A stretch of DNA of 64,000 nt from Symsagittifera roscoffensis (GCF_963678635.1 NC_087071.1:24380013-24444012); one strand, 5' to 3'; positions 20,812-30,696 are shown, counted from the first letter of the stretch. The notes: a model not told the origin generated them from the sequence alone. A program made the numbers and translations.

Positions 20812-20826
20812 TGGTGCGACCATAAG
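20812..20826 (+). promoter_or_regulatory. Primer binding site
   Basis: TGGTGCGACCATAAG starts 2 nt after the 5' LTR. The TGG start fits pairing with a tRNA 3' CCA. The complement ends GGTCGCACCA. I cannot assign the tRNA from memory. Confidence 0.7.
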
Positions 20827-20896
20827 TCTCGAACGAGACCTTAATAGCTTAGAATTAACCAATAATAGATTAGAATTTAGACAAAACATTTACAAA

Positions 20897-21130
20897 ATGT
20901 TATACGACAATAATTTAATCGAAATGTCTCTACGACTCAATAGATCAGAGCCAATATTCCGAACGATAACAGAACTACCCGGAATTGGAAGAAGACCTCG
21001 AACCAGAGACGACATACGACAAAGCAGAAACTTACCATATAGTTATATGATAGTTCGGCAAAAGTCAGAACAAACTTTTGTATTTAGAATACTACTAGCA
21101 ATGAATTTAGATTTTCATTTGCAAACATAA
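20897..21130 (+). CDS. Leader ORF, 77 aa, unknown
   Basis: The first ATG after the LTR, in good context (ACAAAATG). It encodes a 77-residue Arg- and Leu-rich frame with R-R-P-R-T-R-D-D-I-R-Q-S. No motif is recognised. If translated it would act as an upstream ORF on the genomic RNA or supply a leader exon for spliced messages. It may be fortuitous. Confidence 0.3.
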   Translation: MLYDNNLIEMSLRLNRSEPIFRTITELPGIGRRPRTRDDIRQSRNLPYSYMIVRQKSEQTFVFRILLAMNLDFHLQT

Positions 21131-21457
21131 AATTTTGAAGTCAATCTTCAAAATCATTTCAGGCGCTAAACAAAATTATTAATATACAATAACGATTGAT
21201 AAAAAGATCTCAGATCGTTTTCCTAAATTCTGCAGTAATATACAAAACATGTTTGAAAAATATTTATTGAAAAATCAAAATAAAAATTAGTAGCATGACA
21301 ATAAATGGTTAGTAATTATAAATCATCCTGTTGTTCCAGCTTCATCACCTAAACATAACAGCATTCATAAGCTCACTAATATCATAAAAATACTAAATCT
21401 TTTCCTTACACAAATTTAAATCATTTTAAAACTTAAATTCACTTAATTTTAAAATCA

Positions 21458-21552
21458 GATCATCAAGGCTTATCCTTGGATCTTAAATCATTTTCTATTT
21501 AATTAAATTTAAAACTTGATCATCAAGGCCTATCCTTGGATCAAAAAGAACA
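21458..21552 (+). repeat. Pair of 25-nt hairpin-forming direct repeats in the leader
   Basis: GATCATCAAGG followed by TTATCCTTGGATC or its C variant occurs at 21458 and 21528, 70 nt apart with one mismatch. Each copy can fold through CAAGG/CCTTG. Twin small hairpins in a retroviral leader resemble packaging or dimerisation elements; this is inference. Confidence 0.6.
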
Positions 21553-22058
21553 ACTTTGTTCTCCCCCACCCACTTAATTAGTGTCTAACGACCTCAAACG
21601 TCGATTCACTATCCAACCCTTTCTAAAAACCCAGGACTAATAGAAATTTTTGAACAAAACTAATCATTCAAATTAGGATAAACAGTGAAGAACTTCGGTT
21701 ATTCATCCTTCACTTGATCCCCCCTCTTACCAGACCCAGGATAAATCTTAGACTTAGTAAGTTTAAAATAGTATCTAACGAACTACTCGCGTTCTAATTA
21801 TACCTGAACCTTGTGGATCGATTTACTATTCTCCAACCCTGAACACAATCACTACCCTTAAGTAAGATTAAGTAAGTTAACACCTTAGCTTATACTAGCC
21901 ACGAGAAAGTATAAAATCATTCTTCGGAATCGACATACTTTTCTCCCCAACCCTGAACAAATAGACCCAGGTTCGGCTAACAAAAAAATCGTAAGGACTA
22001 ACAGTTTAAGCAAATAGAAATCATTTAACAACCTTTTGCACCCGTCATCCTAAACCTT

Positions 22059-22526
22059 ATGTCATTTAAAAACCTAGGAAATAAACAAACAATCGTTTTA
22101 CACAATTGTGAAATAGATAACAAAAAATACGACCAAGTAATCACACCTCATACACAAACAGTTGGATACATTCGAACAAAACGACAAACACTAAAGAGAA
22201 AAATAATAACTAAACAAAGACAAATTACACGAAAAAGATTTTCCAAAAACCGCAACGCATTTTCAGAATCAGAAACCAACAGTTTAGACGAACTTTATAA
22301 ACTAAAAGAATCAATAGATAAAAATTGCCCAATTCACGATCAATTATATTTCTCTGACTCAGAAACAACTTCAAATTCATCAAAAAGAGGAAAAAGAAGA
22401 ATAAAAAAGCAGTATAAACACAAACCAGTACATTTATACAATTGGAATCAACCAATTAGACACATTGATAATTACATATTAACAGTCATCAAACGAAAAA
22501 ATGAGCTCAACACACACCCCAGGTGA
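22059..22526 (+). CDS. Retroelement ORF1, 155-aa basic protein of unknown function
   Basis: ATG at 22059, the first substantial ORF after the leader. The N-terminal 40 residues include Q-T-I-V-L-H-N-C-E-I-D. The centre is Lys/Arg-rich (K-R-Q-T-L-K-R-K-I and T-R-K-R-F-S-K), followed by an acidic Ser-rich stretch and a second basic cluster R-G-K-R-R-I-K-K-Q. The layout suggests a nucleic-acid-binding or nuclear-localised protein. Its last 26 nt overlap the next ORF in another frame. No homologue recognised; ordinary Ty3/gypsy elements lack an ORF here. Confidence 0.6.
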   Translation: MSFKNLGNKQTIVLHNCEIDNKKYDQVITPHTQTVGYIRTKRQTLKRKIITKQRQITRKRFSKNRNAFSESETNSLDELYKLKESIDKNCPIHDQLYFSDSETTSNSSKRGKRRIKKQYKHKPVHLYNWNQPIRHIDNYILTVIKRKNELNTHPR

Positions 22527-23106
22527 AGAAAGTCCAGATGATGATGATATCTTCCCCTTTATAGTAGATGCAACCACTGATAGAGGACAGCATATATTTT
22601 GCAAAAATTTACTCTTAAATTTGTTTGAACCCGGAATCAGTCCATGTAAAACAGAGTTCCCAGATGTAAAAATCAAAAGACAAATTATCGATCACTATCT
22701 AAAAGATATATGTAACCTAAAACAACAATACGGAATCTACTCCATAGAATTCAGCTCACCAAATCAGACTAACAATAAATATATAATTCAAACAGACGAC
22801 CTTGATTTAGAATTTTCAAAAGTATTCTCAGAATATATAAAAAGCATCCAATATCATAACTCACAAAGAGCAAACTCCATATTCACCAATGAAGTTTTTG
22901 CGATAATATATAGTTATATCTCGATATTAGAAAACGAAATCCAGATACCAAATGTCTCACCGACAGAAACATCTAAACATATAAGAGTACGACATGAAAT
23001 CACACTACTCTCTAGTTTTCTAAATATAATTAAAGAAAATTTCACGAAAGATGAAGTTTCACAACATACAAAACACTCTTACAAAAAATTTTGGCATGGT
23101 TCATAA
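22501..23106 (+). CDS. Retroelement ORF2, 201 aa, candidate N-terminal (matrix-like) part of Gag
   Basis: The ATG at 22501 overlaps ORF1 by 26 nt. An acidic N terminus (P-G-E-E-S-P-D-D-D-D-I-F-P-F) is followed by a mixed, probably helical protein with E-N-E-I-Q-I-P-N-V and F-L-N-I-I-K-E-N-F-T-K-D-E. The stop at 23104-23106 overlaps the gag frame, which has no ATG near its start and is open only from 23055. A -1 shift in the 50-nt overlap would fuse the two. The overlap contains a run of six A then four T (23083-23092), but not a canonical slippery heptamer. It could also be an independent protein. Confidence 0.6.
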   Translation: MSSTHTPGEESPDDDDIFPFIVDATTDRGQHIFCKNLLLNLFEPGISPCKTEFPDVKIKRQIIDHYLKDICNLKQQYGIYSIEFSSPNQTNNKYIIQTDDLDLEFSKVFSEYIKSIQYHNSQRANSIFTNEVFAIIYSYISILENEIQIPNVSPTETSKHIRVRHEITLLSSFLNIIKENFTKDEVSQHTKHSYKKFWHGS

Positions 23107-26100
23107 TAGATTATTTCACACATAATATTGATTTAATTTCACAAGCAAGAAAAAATTTTAGACCCCAAAACTCAAACGACGATACTGCCATCACAGAACA
23201 ATCAGACTATGTTTGGGACCCCGAATGGTCTCATCCCGCATTCATAAACTTCCCACAATCAATCTCAAGCCAAGCAATAAGTACGATATCTTATATAAGA
23301 GATTATGTAAGAGTAATACCATTAACCATTGATGCAACACCATTAAACTATAATACATTTTTACCCGATATGCAAAAAAATAGTTTAAACTCTACAGTCA
23401 TACACAATGAAAACCTCAATGGAACTAGGAATCTTACTCAACAAGATATCCAGACACCATCACACTTCATAAATGAAGAAATCGTACACACAACAACTAC
23501 ACAACAAAATATTTCACCAATACGTCCAAACTTAACAACACCAAGAAATACAAATCCTTCACAAACACAGGTAACCTTACAATCAACCGTTAAACCTTCG
23601 GTTGCCCCAAAATATTCACACATGGATTACCAAACATACAGACCCATGACAATACCGCCAAAAACACGCAAAACGTTCACTAGAAACAATTTTGCAGACC
23701 ATAATTATAATTACACACATCCATCAAAAACAAATTATCAACCACGAAAAATTTTTAGTAATTATACAAGATCTCGAAACTGGGATAACTCAATGGCACC
23801 ACCTAATTCAGTAAATTTCCAAACAAATTTACATCCTCCACAGGATCGTAGTGAAAACTATCCATTTTTTCAACAAAATAAAAATAAAAAACAAACATCT
23901 TATCAAATGGATTACTTATCCTCAGATGATGATTTCTTACAACCAGATATATTTGCACCCTGTAATCAAGAATATCGTGGACAAGGAGTACAGAAACCAC
24001 ATACATATCATAGAATTTTTTCTCCACAACCAATAGATACACAAAATCAACAACCAATTCAGCAACAAAACCCAATTAATACACAATCTTTTCAACCAAT
24101 TCAGCAAAAAAACCCAATGATTGCAAACTCGTACCAACCAACACAAATGCAAAATGAAATACCACTCCCATATTATCTTCAACAACACGAAATAACAAGA
24201 AATCAACTTTCAAATTTTTCTCAAATGCCAAATGCAGCAGAATCATTACAAATGACAATGAATCCATACCTTATGGGTGGATCATCAATAACATCAAATA
24301 AACCTTTAATGGTATTCACAGGAACAGACCCTGAATATTCTGTAGAAGACTATTTAAATGCAGTAACAGCAAATTTAATTTTAAATATAGGACCCGAACC
24401 AATTAATACGCCACTACATCAAAACTGGATACATCGACGCACAGCGTTGATACAAACAACTTTAGACGGCGCAGCCCAAAAATGGTTTTCAGTATTGCCT
24501 ATAGAAATAAAATCAAATTGGAAAAGGTTTACACAAGAATTTTCAAAAATGTTTGACTCCGAAAGAAACAAACAACAACAAAGAGTTTTATGTAATGAAA
24601 TTCGCAGATTACCAAACGAAACCATCAAGCAATTAGCAGTACGAATCGAAACACTAGTTCGAAAAGCATATTCATTAAATACACACGACTATAAAAACAC
24701 AAAGATGACAGAAATCTTAATGATGACCTTAACACCGCAATTAAGAAAAATAGCAATAAAAAAGAGAGCATCCCATCCTTCTTCAATTCGAGAACCCGAT
24801 TTAGATTTTCGAAAACTAGTAGACAAACTAGAACAAGCAGAAATCACAATGAAACTCGAAGAAACGGAAAATCTGAAATTACAATACGTTAACAGAATTG
24901 AAACAGCTTCCACAAATATAAACAATATACAGGAATCAGATACAGACCTCGTTGAAAAAATCACTGAAATACTCAATATTTACGAAAATCACCCAAACTT
25001 TAAAGGCAAGCCATCTTTCAAAAAATGGTGTAATTATTGCCGACGATACGGACATAGTATTTCTGAATGTAGACAAAAACAGCAAGACAATCAAAATAAA
25101 CCTCAAAAATATAAAGAACCAAATAAATCATTCTATCAATACATGAAAAAAGATCAAAATCTACCAAACAAAACTGTGTACAGCAACAACAGTTCAGGAA
25201 AACCACTCCCGAACAATACAAATTATACAAGAAATCAATCACCATATAACTCAAGTTATAGAGGAAGATCACCAGAACGAAGAAATACGCAAAATTCAAT
25301 ACAAAATCACTACAATAGACCAAATAGTCGAAATAACTACTCCAGATCAAATTCAAATACAACACGATTTGTTTCTAGATCTAATTCCCAATCAAGAAAT
25401 AATTACTATCCAAACAATCAATCACGAAATTCATCATACAATAGGAATAGAAACTACTCCAATAATCGGAATAGAAGTTATTCAAACAACCGAAACCAGA
25501 ATTACCCGAACAATCGATCAAGGAATAACTCATATAATAGATCGAACTATAACAGACCAAACAATAATTACCAAAACAGATCACCAAATAATTCACAAAA
25601 TCGACATTCAAGCTATAATAATCGTTATAGAAATTATTCCCAATCACCACACAGGAATAATAACCATTACAATAATTCTAATAATCGCCATAGAAGTAGT
25701 ACACCTAAACATCAAAGGAATATAAATCAAGTACAATCAAATCCAGAAACAACATCAGACCCTCCAGGTATTGACGACACAGTAAATGATGTGTTACAAC
25801 TCAATCAAATAAACTGTGAATCATCAGACTCAGAAAGTGAAACAGAAAACACTCTCTCCATCAATATGATAAAAGTCGAAAATGACTATGAACCTGTTAT
25901 ATATGAACAACCTTTTTCATCACACATATATGAGAATCAATCAGAACTCCTTCACAATTATTATATTGAACCCATCCATTCCACACCGACGACACAAAAA
26001 ACTAATGAAATTAACACTACAAATCAACCCAATGAGAACGAAAAAACAAAATGCTTGAATACAAATCACATCTATCAAAACATACAAAAAGAACAACCCA

Positions 26101-26858
26101 AAGAAAAAATTTGGACATTACCATTTCTTTTAGAAAGTCCAAGAAGCAAAGAATTTCAACCACCAGATCTTGAAATTGATTTTTTAATTGATTCAGGAGC
26201 AGAATCAAATATAATAAACATTCCCACATGGAATGAAATAAAAACCTTACACCCAAAGCTAACACCTCTTGAAACCTCCAGCAAACTAGCAACAGCACAA
26301 GGATCAACATTAATAAACTACGGAAAAGTTCAATTATTTCTTCTCCCCACAAGAACAATGGAGCAAAACAAAATTTTAACCAAACCATTTAAACAAATAT
26401 TCCATATCACTGATATTAAACACAATATCATTGGAATACCATTTATCTCTAAATATATACCAACAATCAACATCTTGAATAGTAAAATATTAATCAAAGA
26501 TAAATATACAAAAACAAAAGACACATCCCTAACATTTTTTCAAAGATTAAATAAACAACCACCATTCTTTTCAAAATTTTACCCAATATATAACCAACAA
26601 AGAAAACACTTGAAACCACTATCAGGAAACATCTATAATTTTTCAATCAAACAAGTTCACCAATATGATAAAAAACAAAACAAACAAAATCACAATCTCA
26701 TCAATAAAATATTTGAAAAACTCGAATTCAGATATTATTTCCTTACATGTATACAACAATACACCTTACCAAGTAACATTACCTTTAGGACTTTTAGGCT
26801 ATTGCAAAACCAACGCTACAATATCACCAATACACGAAAAAGCATATCGTGTAAATAA
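23055..26858 (+). CDS. gag: Gag-protease polyprotein
   Basis: The open frame runs from after a TGA at 23052, and no ATG occurs early (the first codon usable at 23091 is TTG), so expression by frameshift from ORF2 or by splicing is likely. Numbering from 23091: residues 1-400 are a low-complexity Asn/Gln/Pro/Thr-rich region; about 400-600 form the capsid-like domain (F-T-G-T-D-P-E-Y-S-V-E-D-Y-L start; W-F-S-V-L-P and F-S-K-M-F-D inside); C647-x2-C650-x4-H655-x4-C660 is a zinc knuckle. Residues 690-900 are an Arg/Ser/Asn/Tyr-rich repeat tract, and the aspartic protease motif D-S-G-A lies at 1034-1037. The last 64 codons overlap pol, which lies in the +1 frame. Confidence 0.88.
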   Translation, partial: SFTTYKTLLQKILAWFIIDYFTHNIDLISQARKNFRPQNSNDDTAITEQSDYVWDPEWSHPAFINFPQSISSQAISTISYIRDYVRVIPLTIDATPLNYNTFLPDMQKNSLNSTVIHNENLNGTRNLTQQDIQTPSHFINEEIVHTTTTQQNISPIRPNLTTPRNTNPSQTQVTLQSTVKPSVAPKYSHMDYQTYRPMTIPPKTRKTFTRNNFADHNYNYTHPSKTNYQPRKIFSNYTRSRNWDNSMAPPNSVNFQTNLHPPQDRSENYPFFQQNKNKKQTSYQMDYLSSDDDFLQPDIFAPCNQEYRGQGVQKPHTYHRIFSPQPIDTQNQQPIQQQNPINTQSFQPIQQKNPMIANSYQPTQMQNEIPLPYYLQQHEITRNQLSNFSQMPNAAESLQMTMNPYLMGGSSITSNKPLMVFTGTDPEYSVEDYLNAVTANLILNIGPEPINTPLHQNWIHRRTALIQTTLDGAAQKWFSVLPIEIKSNWKRFTQEFSKMFDSERNKQQQRVLCNEIRRLPNETIKQLAVRIETLVRKAYSLNTHDYKNTKMTEILMMTLTPQLRKIAIKKRASHPSSIREPDLDFRKLVDKLEQAEITMKLEETENLKLQYVNRIETASTNINNIQESDTDLVEKITEILNIYENHPNFKGKPSFKKWCNYCRRYGHSISECRQKQQDNQNKPQKYKEPNKSFYQYMKKDQNLPNKTVYSNNSSGKPLPNNTNYTRNQSPYNSSYRGRSPERRNTQNSIQNHYNRPNSRNNYSRSNSNTTRFVSRSNSQSRNNYYPNNQSRNSSYNRNRNYSNNRNRSYSNNRNQNYPNNRSRNNSYNRSNYNRPNNNYQNRSPNNSQNRHSSYNNRYRNYSQSPHRNNNHYNNSNNRHRSSTPKHQRNINQVQSNPETTSDPPGIDDTVNDVLQLNQINCESSDSESETENTLSINMIKVENDYEPVIYEQPFSSHIYENQSELLHNYYIEPIHSTPTTQKTNEINTTNQPNENEKTKCLNTNHIYQNIQKEQPKEKIWTLPFLLESPRSKEFQPPDLEIDFLIDSGAESNIINIPTWNEIKTLHPKLTPLETSSKLATAQGSTLINYGKVQLFLLPTRTMEQNKILTKPFKQIFHITDIKHNIIGIPFISKYIPTINILNSKILIKDKYTKTKDTSLTFFQRLNKQPPFFSKFYPIYNQQRKHLKPLSGNIYNFSIKQVHQYDKKQNKQNHNLINKIFEKLEFRYYFLTCIQQYTLPSNITFRTFRLLQNQRYNITNTRKSISCK

Positions 26859-29800
26859 TATACTCCAATTACTAGATATTTGCCAATCCACAATCCTTAA
26901 TGAAGAATTATCTATAAATAATATAATAAGTAACGAAAACAGAAATACGGATTATTTCACAAAAACCCCATATTTCAAACCTACATTCAACATAAGTAAC
27001 TACACAGAGAATCAACAGAAATTTTTAATAATGTTTAATTTCCAACATTCACAAATAACACAAGACGAATTTGAAAAACTAGCCAAACAGCTAATTAAAT
27101 ATTCATCAGTCTATGCAACATCCAAATTTGATGTTGGCAAAATCAGCTCATCACTACATCTCCCATTAAAACCAGACACAGTTTTCAAAAAACAAAGAGC
27201 AAGTAAAGTACCAATTCACTTACACGATAAAGTGAACAGATTACTCGACATTTCAGAACAATACAACATTATATCACCAGTAAACAAAGAAGAACAACCA
27301 AAAGGCAACACATTTATCAACCCTGTTATCATTCTAGCCAAAGGAGAGTCATTAAAAATTGTTCTCGATGCTAGATACCTCAACTCACTCATAGATGAAT
27401 CAAAGTGTAATTGGCCCATTGAACCAATACAAGTTATTTTAACAAAAATAAACGGAAAATACTTTACCACCGCCGATATGAATAGTGCATATAATCAAAT
27501 GCCATTAGATGAACAATCACGACGTTTAACACAATTTGTTATTGGAAACCAACAATACGAATTCAACCGCTTATTCTATGGAATATCCATGGGACCAGCA
27601 GCATTTTCAGCTTTTATGAGCAAAATTTTTAGACCACTAATACTCAAGAAAAACGCAATCACCTATTTAGACGATGTTTTTATGCAATCACAGACAAAAG
27701 AGGAAATGTTCAATGTTTTAGAACAATATCACCAAATACTTCAGAACGAAAATCTGAAGGCCGCCCCCGATAAATCACACTTCTTTTTGACAAGAGTTAA
27801 ATTCTTAGGACATAATATAGAAAGAAAAACAATCACTCCATTGAAATCACATATAAACGCTATTCAAAAACTCCAACCACCAACAAATAAAAAGAAAATC
27901 CAAGAATTCTTTGGAATGTTAAACTTTTTAAGCAAATATGTTTATAAAATGCAATTATATCTACGACCATTCTATAATATACTTAGACAACAAAATAATT
28001 TTGAATGGAATACAGAACATCAAGCACGATTTGAAGAAATTAAAAAACTTCTAACTGAACAAATTTCAAACACAATTCCAGATTCAAATCAACCATTTTA
28101 TGCAATGTGCGATGCTTCGAACTTTGGCATCGGCGCAGCATTATTACAATCACATAATGGTACAAATAAAATGAACCTCATATCAGCAAATTCTCGATTA
28201 TTCACTCAAGCAGAGCTACGACTCTCAACTCTAATGAGAGAATGTACAGCCATAATATATACACTAACAGAATATGAATTTCTGATACTTGGATCAAAAC
28301 ATCCCACAGTTCTATTCACAGACCATAAACCAATCATCTTTCTTTTTACACAAAAGTCTAATCCAAACCACCGAGTTTATAGATTTCAACTAATTTTAAT
28401 GAAATTCCCAAACTTACACATAGTTTGGACCGCAGGAAAAAATCTTGCATTACCAGACACCTTAAGTCGAAATACGCCACCTGAATTACTTACACGTAAA
28501 ACCACAGTTGAAATACCCAAAAATATAAAATTCTACCTTGCAGAAAATGAAACATCACCCCGACTAGAATGCAAATATGCAGTAAAAACTGACGTTGAAC
28601 AATCACAGATAAACAATCTACAACACTTCCCACTTTATTTAGATTGTCAAAATAATCACTATGAAGTTGACCTACTTGGAACATCAACTTTTAAACCAAT
28701 CCCATATTCACAATGGATAAAAAATAACACCCAACAAAAAAGAATAAAACAACACCCGCCTAAAAAAGACCATTTTCCACTAATTGAAAAAGAAAATTTA
28801 ACTGATAAAATAAACGTATCAGGACCACAAACAAACGATTCAAAATACACAATAAATCAAGTTTTTGACCTCCATGACCCACTTGATACAATACCCTTAT
28901 CTAAATTAGAAATTGAAAACATTTTTCTCCCCCCAACAGAAACAATTACAATTTCAACACTGAAACAATATCAAAATCTTGACCCAGTAATTCGACAACT
29001 AAAATCATGGCACAAATATAAAACTAAACCCGTCAAGGCAGATACAACTATTTTAGGAAATAAAACACTCCTCCGATATTTTAGAAAATTCAAAAATACA
29101 ACAATTAACGAAAACACAGACCTTCTAGAATACAAATTAAATGAATCTACAGTTCCCTGTCTCCCTTTAAGTATGATTCTCATAGCTTTTAATATTTCAC
29201 ATACACAAAATATTAAAGGACACTCTGGATCAGAGAAAACATATTCAAATTTTATACAAAACTTTTATTTCCCAAATGCACCAATTTGGATAAAAATACT
29301 ATGCAATGACTGTATAGTATGCCAACTAAATAAACCTTACCCAAATCAAAAACAAATAGCACAAAAACAAGATTTTAAAGGACAAAGTTTGTACTTTAAC
29401 CATCGTATCTCATTTGATACTAAAGGACCAATTTCACCCTCATCAGAAGGAAACTCCTACATTATGGTAATTGTTGACGCATTTACACATTATGTAGCAC
29501 TTAACCCAGTACCACATTGTAACGCTTATTATGCTTACACAACGCTTTATGAACACTGGATAGCAAAATTCGGACTACCAGAAATTTTAGTTACAGACAA
29601 CGGTACAGAATTCATAAATAATGAAATCATCACACTATGTCATCTATATAACATCAAACACAAACCACGTACATCTCACGCACCTTGGACAAACGGCTTA
29701 GTCGAAGGTATGAACCGTTCATTACAAGAATATCTCAGATGTATCATCAATGGAAATGATACAAGATACACCGAATGGTCAGCAGATGTAAAATTATTTC

Positions 29801-30474
29801 CCTTAGCATATAATTCACAAATTACGACAACTCTAGGAATGTCACCATGTGAAATGGTTTTTAACCAAAAGCCACGCAAACCAATAATGTTTACAGCAAA
29901 CTCTCATAAAAACGCACAAGGTTATTGTCAACCAAATAAAGACTCAATTTGTTATAACCTACCATTACATACACACGATGAAGATCATTTTCATCACCCA
30001 CAAATTCTTAAATTAGCCTCCGGTACACACACCGAATGGATTTTAAACAGAGATAAAAAACACAATGAAATTTACCAAAAAGTAACAAAAAAGTTGTTAC
30101 AAAGGCAAAATTTTAATGAACAAATAAATTCACGCTTTACACCAGCCTCCGATTTAAAAATTGGAACATTTGTTTTAATACCCAATTTTAATACTCAAAA
30201 AGGAATTTCAAAAAAATTACAACCCCTTCGTAAAGGACCATACCAAATAATTGCAAAACCCACTGATGTCACATATAAAATCACCGACTCAGACAAAAAA
30301 GAAATCGTTCAACACCGAAATAACCTATTACCTTATTATCCAAAAGAATACGCACTCCGCGAACTAACTCAATTATATTCTTTTACAGGTTTACAAGTTA
30401 TTCAAAATGACCCACATACGGAAAATACAACAAAGGAACAAAAAGATGTTCACCTCAAAAACCAAATAACATAA
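26665..30474 (+). CDS. pol: Pol: reverse transcriptase, RNase H, integrase
   Basis: 1269 codons from the ATG at 26665. RT: L-D-A-R near residue 233, T-A-D-M-N-S-A-Y-N-Q around D271, F-Y-G-I-S-M-G-P-A-A-F, and catalytic Y-L-D-D at 334-337. RNase H: first Asp at 483 (C-D-A-S-N-F-G-I-G-A-A), then R-E-C-T-A and F-T-D-H-K-P. Integrase: zinc-binding H ... H853 ... C880-x2-C883-x2-C886, core Asp918, Asp978 and Glu1014 with 35 residues between the last two, and a G-P-Y-type C-terminal block K-G-P-Y-Q-I-I-A. It copies the RNA genome and inserts it. All catalytic residues are present, so the gene looks functional up to the TAA at 30472-30474. The frame is +1 relative to gag-protease, so a +1 (or -2) shift or separate initiation is needed. 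Confidence 0.93.
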   Translation: MIKNKTNKITISSIKYLKNSNSDIISLHVYNNTPYQVTLPLGLLGYCKTNATISPIHEKAYRVNNILQLLDICQSTILNEELSINNIISNENRNTDYFTKTPYFKPTFNISNYTENQQKFLIMFNFQHSQITQDEFEKLAKQLIKYSSVYATSKFDVGKISSSLHLPLKPDTVFKKQRASKVPIHLHDKVNRLLDISEQYNIISPVNKEEQPKGNTFINPVIILAKGESLKIVLDARYLNSLIDESKCNWPIEPIQVILTKINGKYFTTADMNSAYNQMPLDEQSRRLTQFVIGNQQYEFNRLFYGISMGPAAFSAFMSKIFRPLILKKNAITYLDDVFMQSQTKEEMFNVLEQYHQILQNENLKAAPDKSHFFLTRVKFLGHNIERKTITPLKSHINAIQKLQPPTNKKKIQEFFGMLNFLSKYVYKMQLYLRPFYNILRQQNNFEWNTEHQARFEEIKKLLTEQISNTIPDSNQPFYAMCDASNFGIGAALLQSHNGTNKMNLISANSRLFTQAELRLSTLMRECTAIIYTLTEYEFLILGSKHPTVLFTDHKPIIFLFTQKSNPNHRVYRFQLILMKFPNLHIVWTAGKNLALPDTLSRNTPPELLTRKTTVEIPKNIKFYLAENETSPRLECKYAVKTDVEQSQINNLQHFPLYLDCQNNHYEVDLLGTSTFKPIPYSQWIKNNTQQKRIKQHPPKKDHFPLIEKENLTDKINVSGPQTNDSKYTINQVFDLHDPLDTIPLSKLEIENIFLPPTETITISTLKQYQNLDPVIRQLKSWHKYKTKPVKADTTILGNKTLLRYFRKFKNTTINENTDLLEYKLNESTVPCLPLSMILIAFNISHTQNIKGHSGSEKTYSNFIQNFYFPNAPIWIKILCNDCIVCQLNKPYPNQKQIAQKQDFKGQSLYFNHRISFDTKGPISPSSEGNSYIMVIVDAFTHYVALNPVPHCNAYYAYTTLYEHWIAKFGLPEILVTDNGTEFINNEIITLCHLYNIKHKPRTSHAPWTNGLVEGMNRSLQEYLRCIINGNDTRYTEWSADVKLFPLAYNSQITTTLGMSPCEMVFNQKPRKPIMFTANSHKNAQGYCQPNKDSICYNLPLHTHDEDHFHHPQILKLASGTHTEWILNRDKKHNEIYQKVTKKLLQRQNFNEQINSRFTPASDLKIGTFVLIPNFNTQKGISKKLQPLRKGPYQIIAKPTDVTYKITDSDKKEIVQHRNNLLPYYPKEYALRELTQLYSFTGLQVIQNDPHTENTTKEQKDVHLKNQIT

Positions 30475-30696
30475 TCAACCACCACAAAAAACAACACAAA
30501 AAATCTAGATCAAAATACATCTCAAAAAGAAAGAAAAAATAGAAAAATGACAGAACAAATAATACCCCAAGAACAAATCGACAAATCAGAACATAGAGAG
30601 TCTTCACGACTTAGAAATCAACCACGTAAAAATTATAAATTATTCATCCCACAATCTAAAATATTAAAGAAAGTTGAATTTCAAAAACAACTTTAA
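30475..30696 (+). other. In-frame continuation of pol after a TAA
   Basis: Beyond the stop at 30472-30474 the same frame is open for 73 codons to a TAA at 30694-30696. It ends with R-L-R-N-Q-P-R-K-N-Y-K, a basic tail of the kind that closes many Ty3/gypsy Pol proteins. An internal ATG at 30547 would give a 49-aa ORF. The simplest reading is that the TAA is a nonsense mutation in this copy; readthrough or use of the 49-aa ORF are alternatives. Confidence 0.55.

Larger units (their letters stand above)
20827..22058 (+). promoter_or_regulatory. Retroelement leader (5' untranslated, packaging/splice region)
   Basis: 1.2 kb without a long ORF. Features: a 77-codon ATG frame at 20897-21130; two 25-nt near-identical hairpin repeats (21458-21482, 21528-21552); a run of related blocks (variants of TCCAACCCTGAACA and ACCCAGG between 21610 and 21975); and GTAAG donor-like sites at 21757, 21862, 21872 and near 21990. 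Such a leader would carry RNA packaging and splice-donor signals. The roles are inferred. Confidence 0.5.

Noticed and set aside
20827-20845. tRNA-like TTCGA T-loop on the minus strand after the PBS
   Set aside because: The presumed T-stem does not pair and the spacing to CCA is one base off, so it is not a tRNA gene or a longer primer match.
23438-30000. Numerous minus-strand ORFs in gag and pol (for example 25018-25365, 26017-26388)
   Set aside because: Antisense shadows of A-rich coding sequence, rich in Tyr, Cys, Phe and Leu, with no motif.
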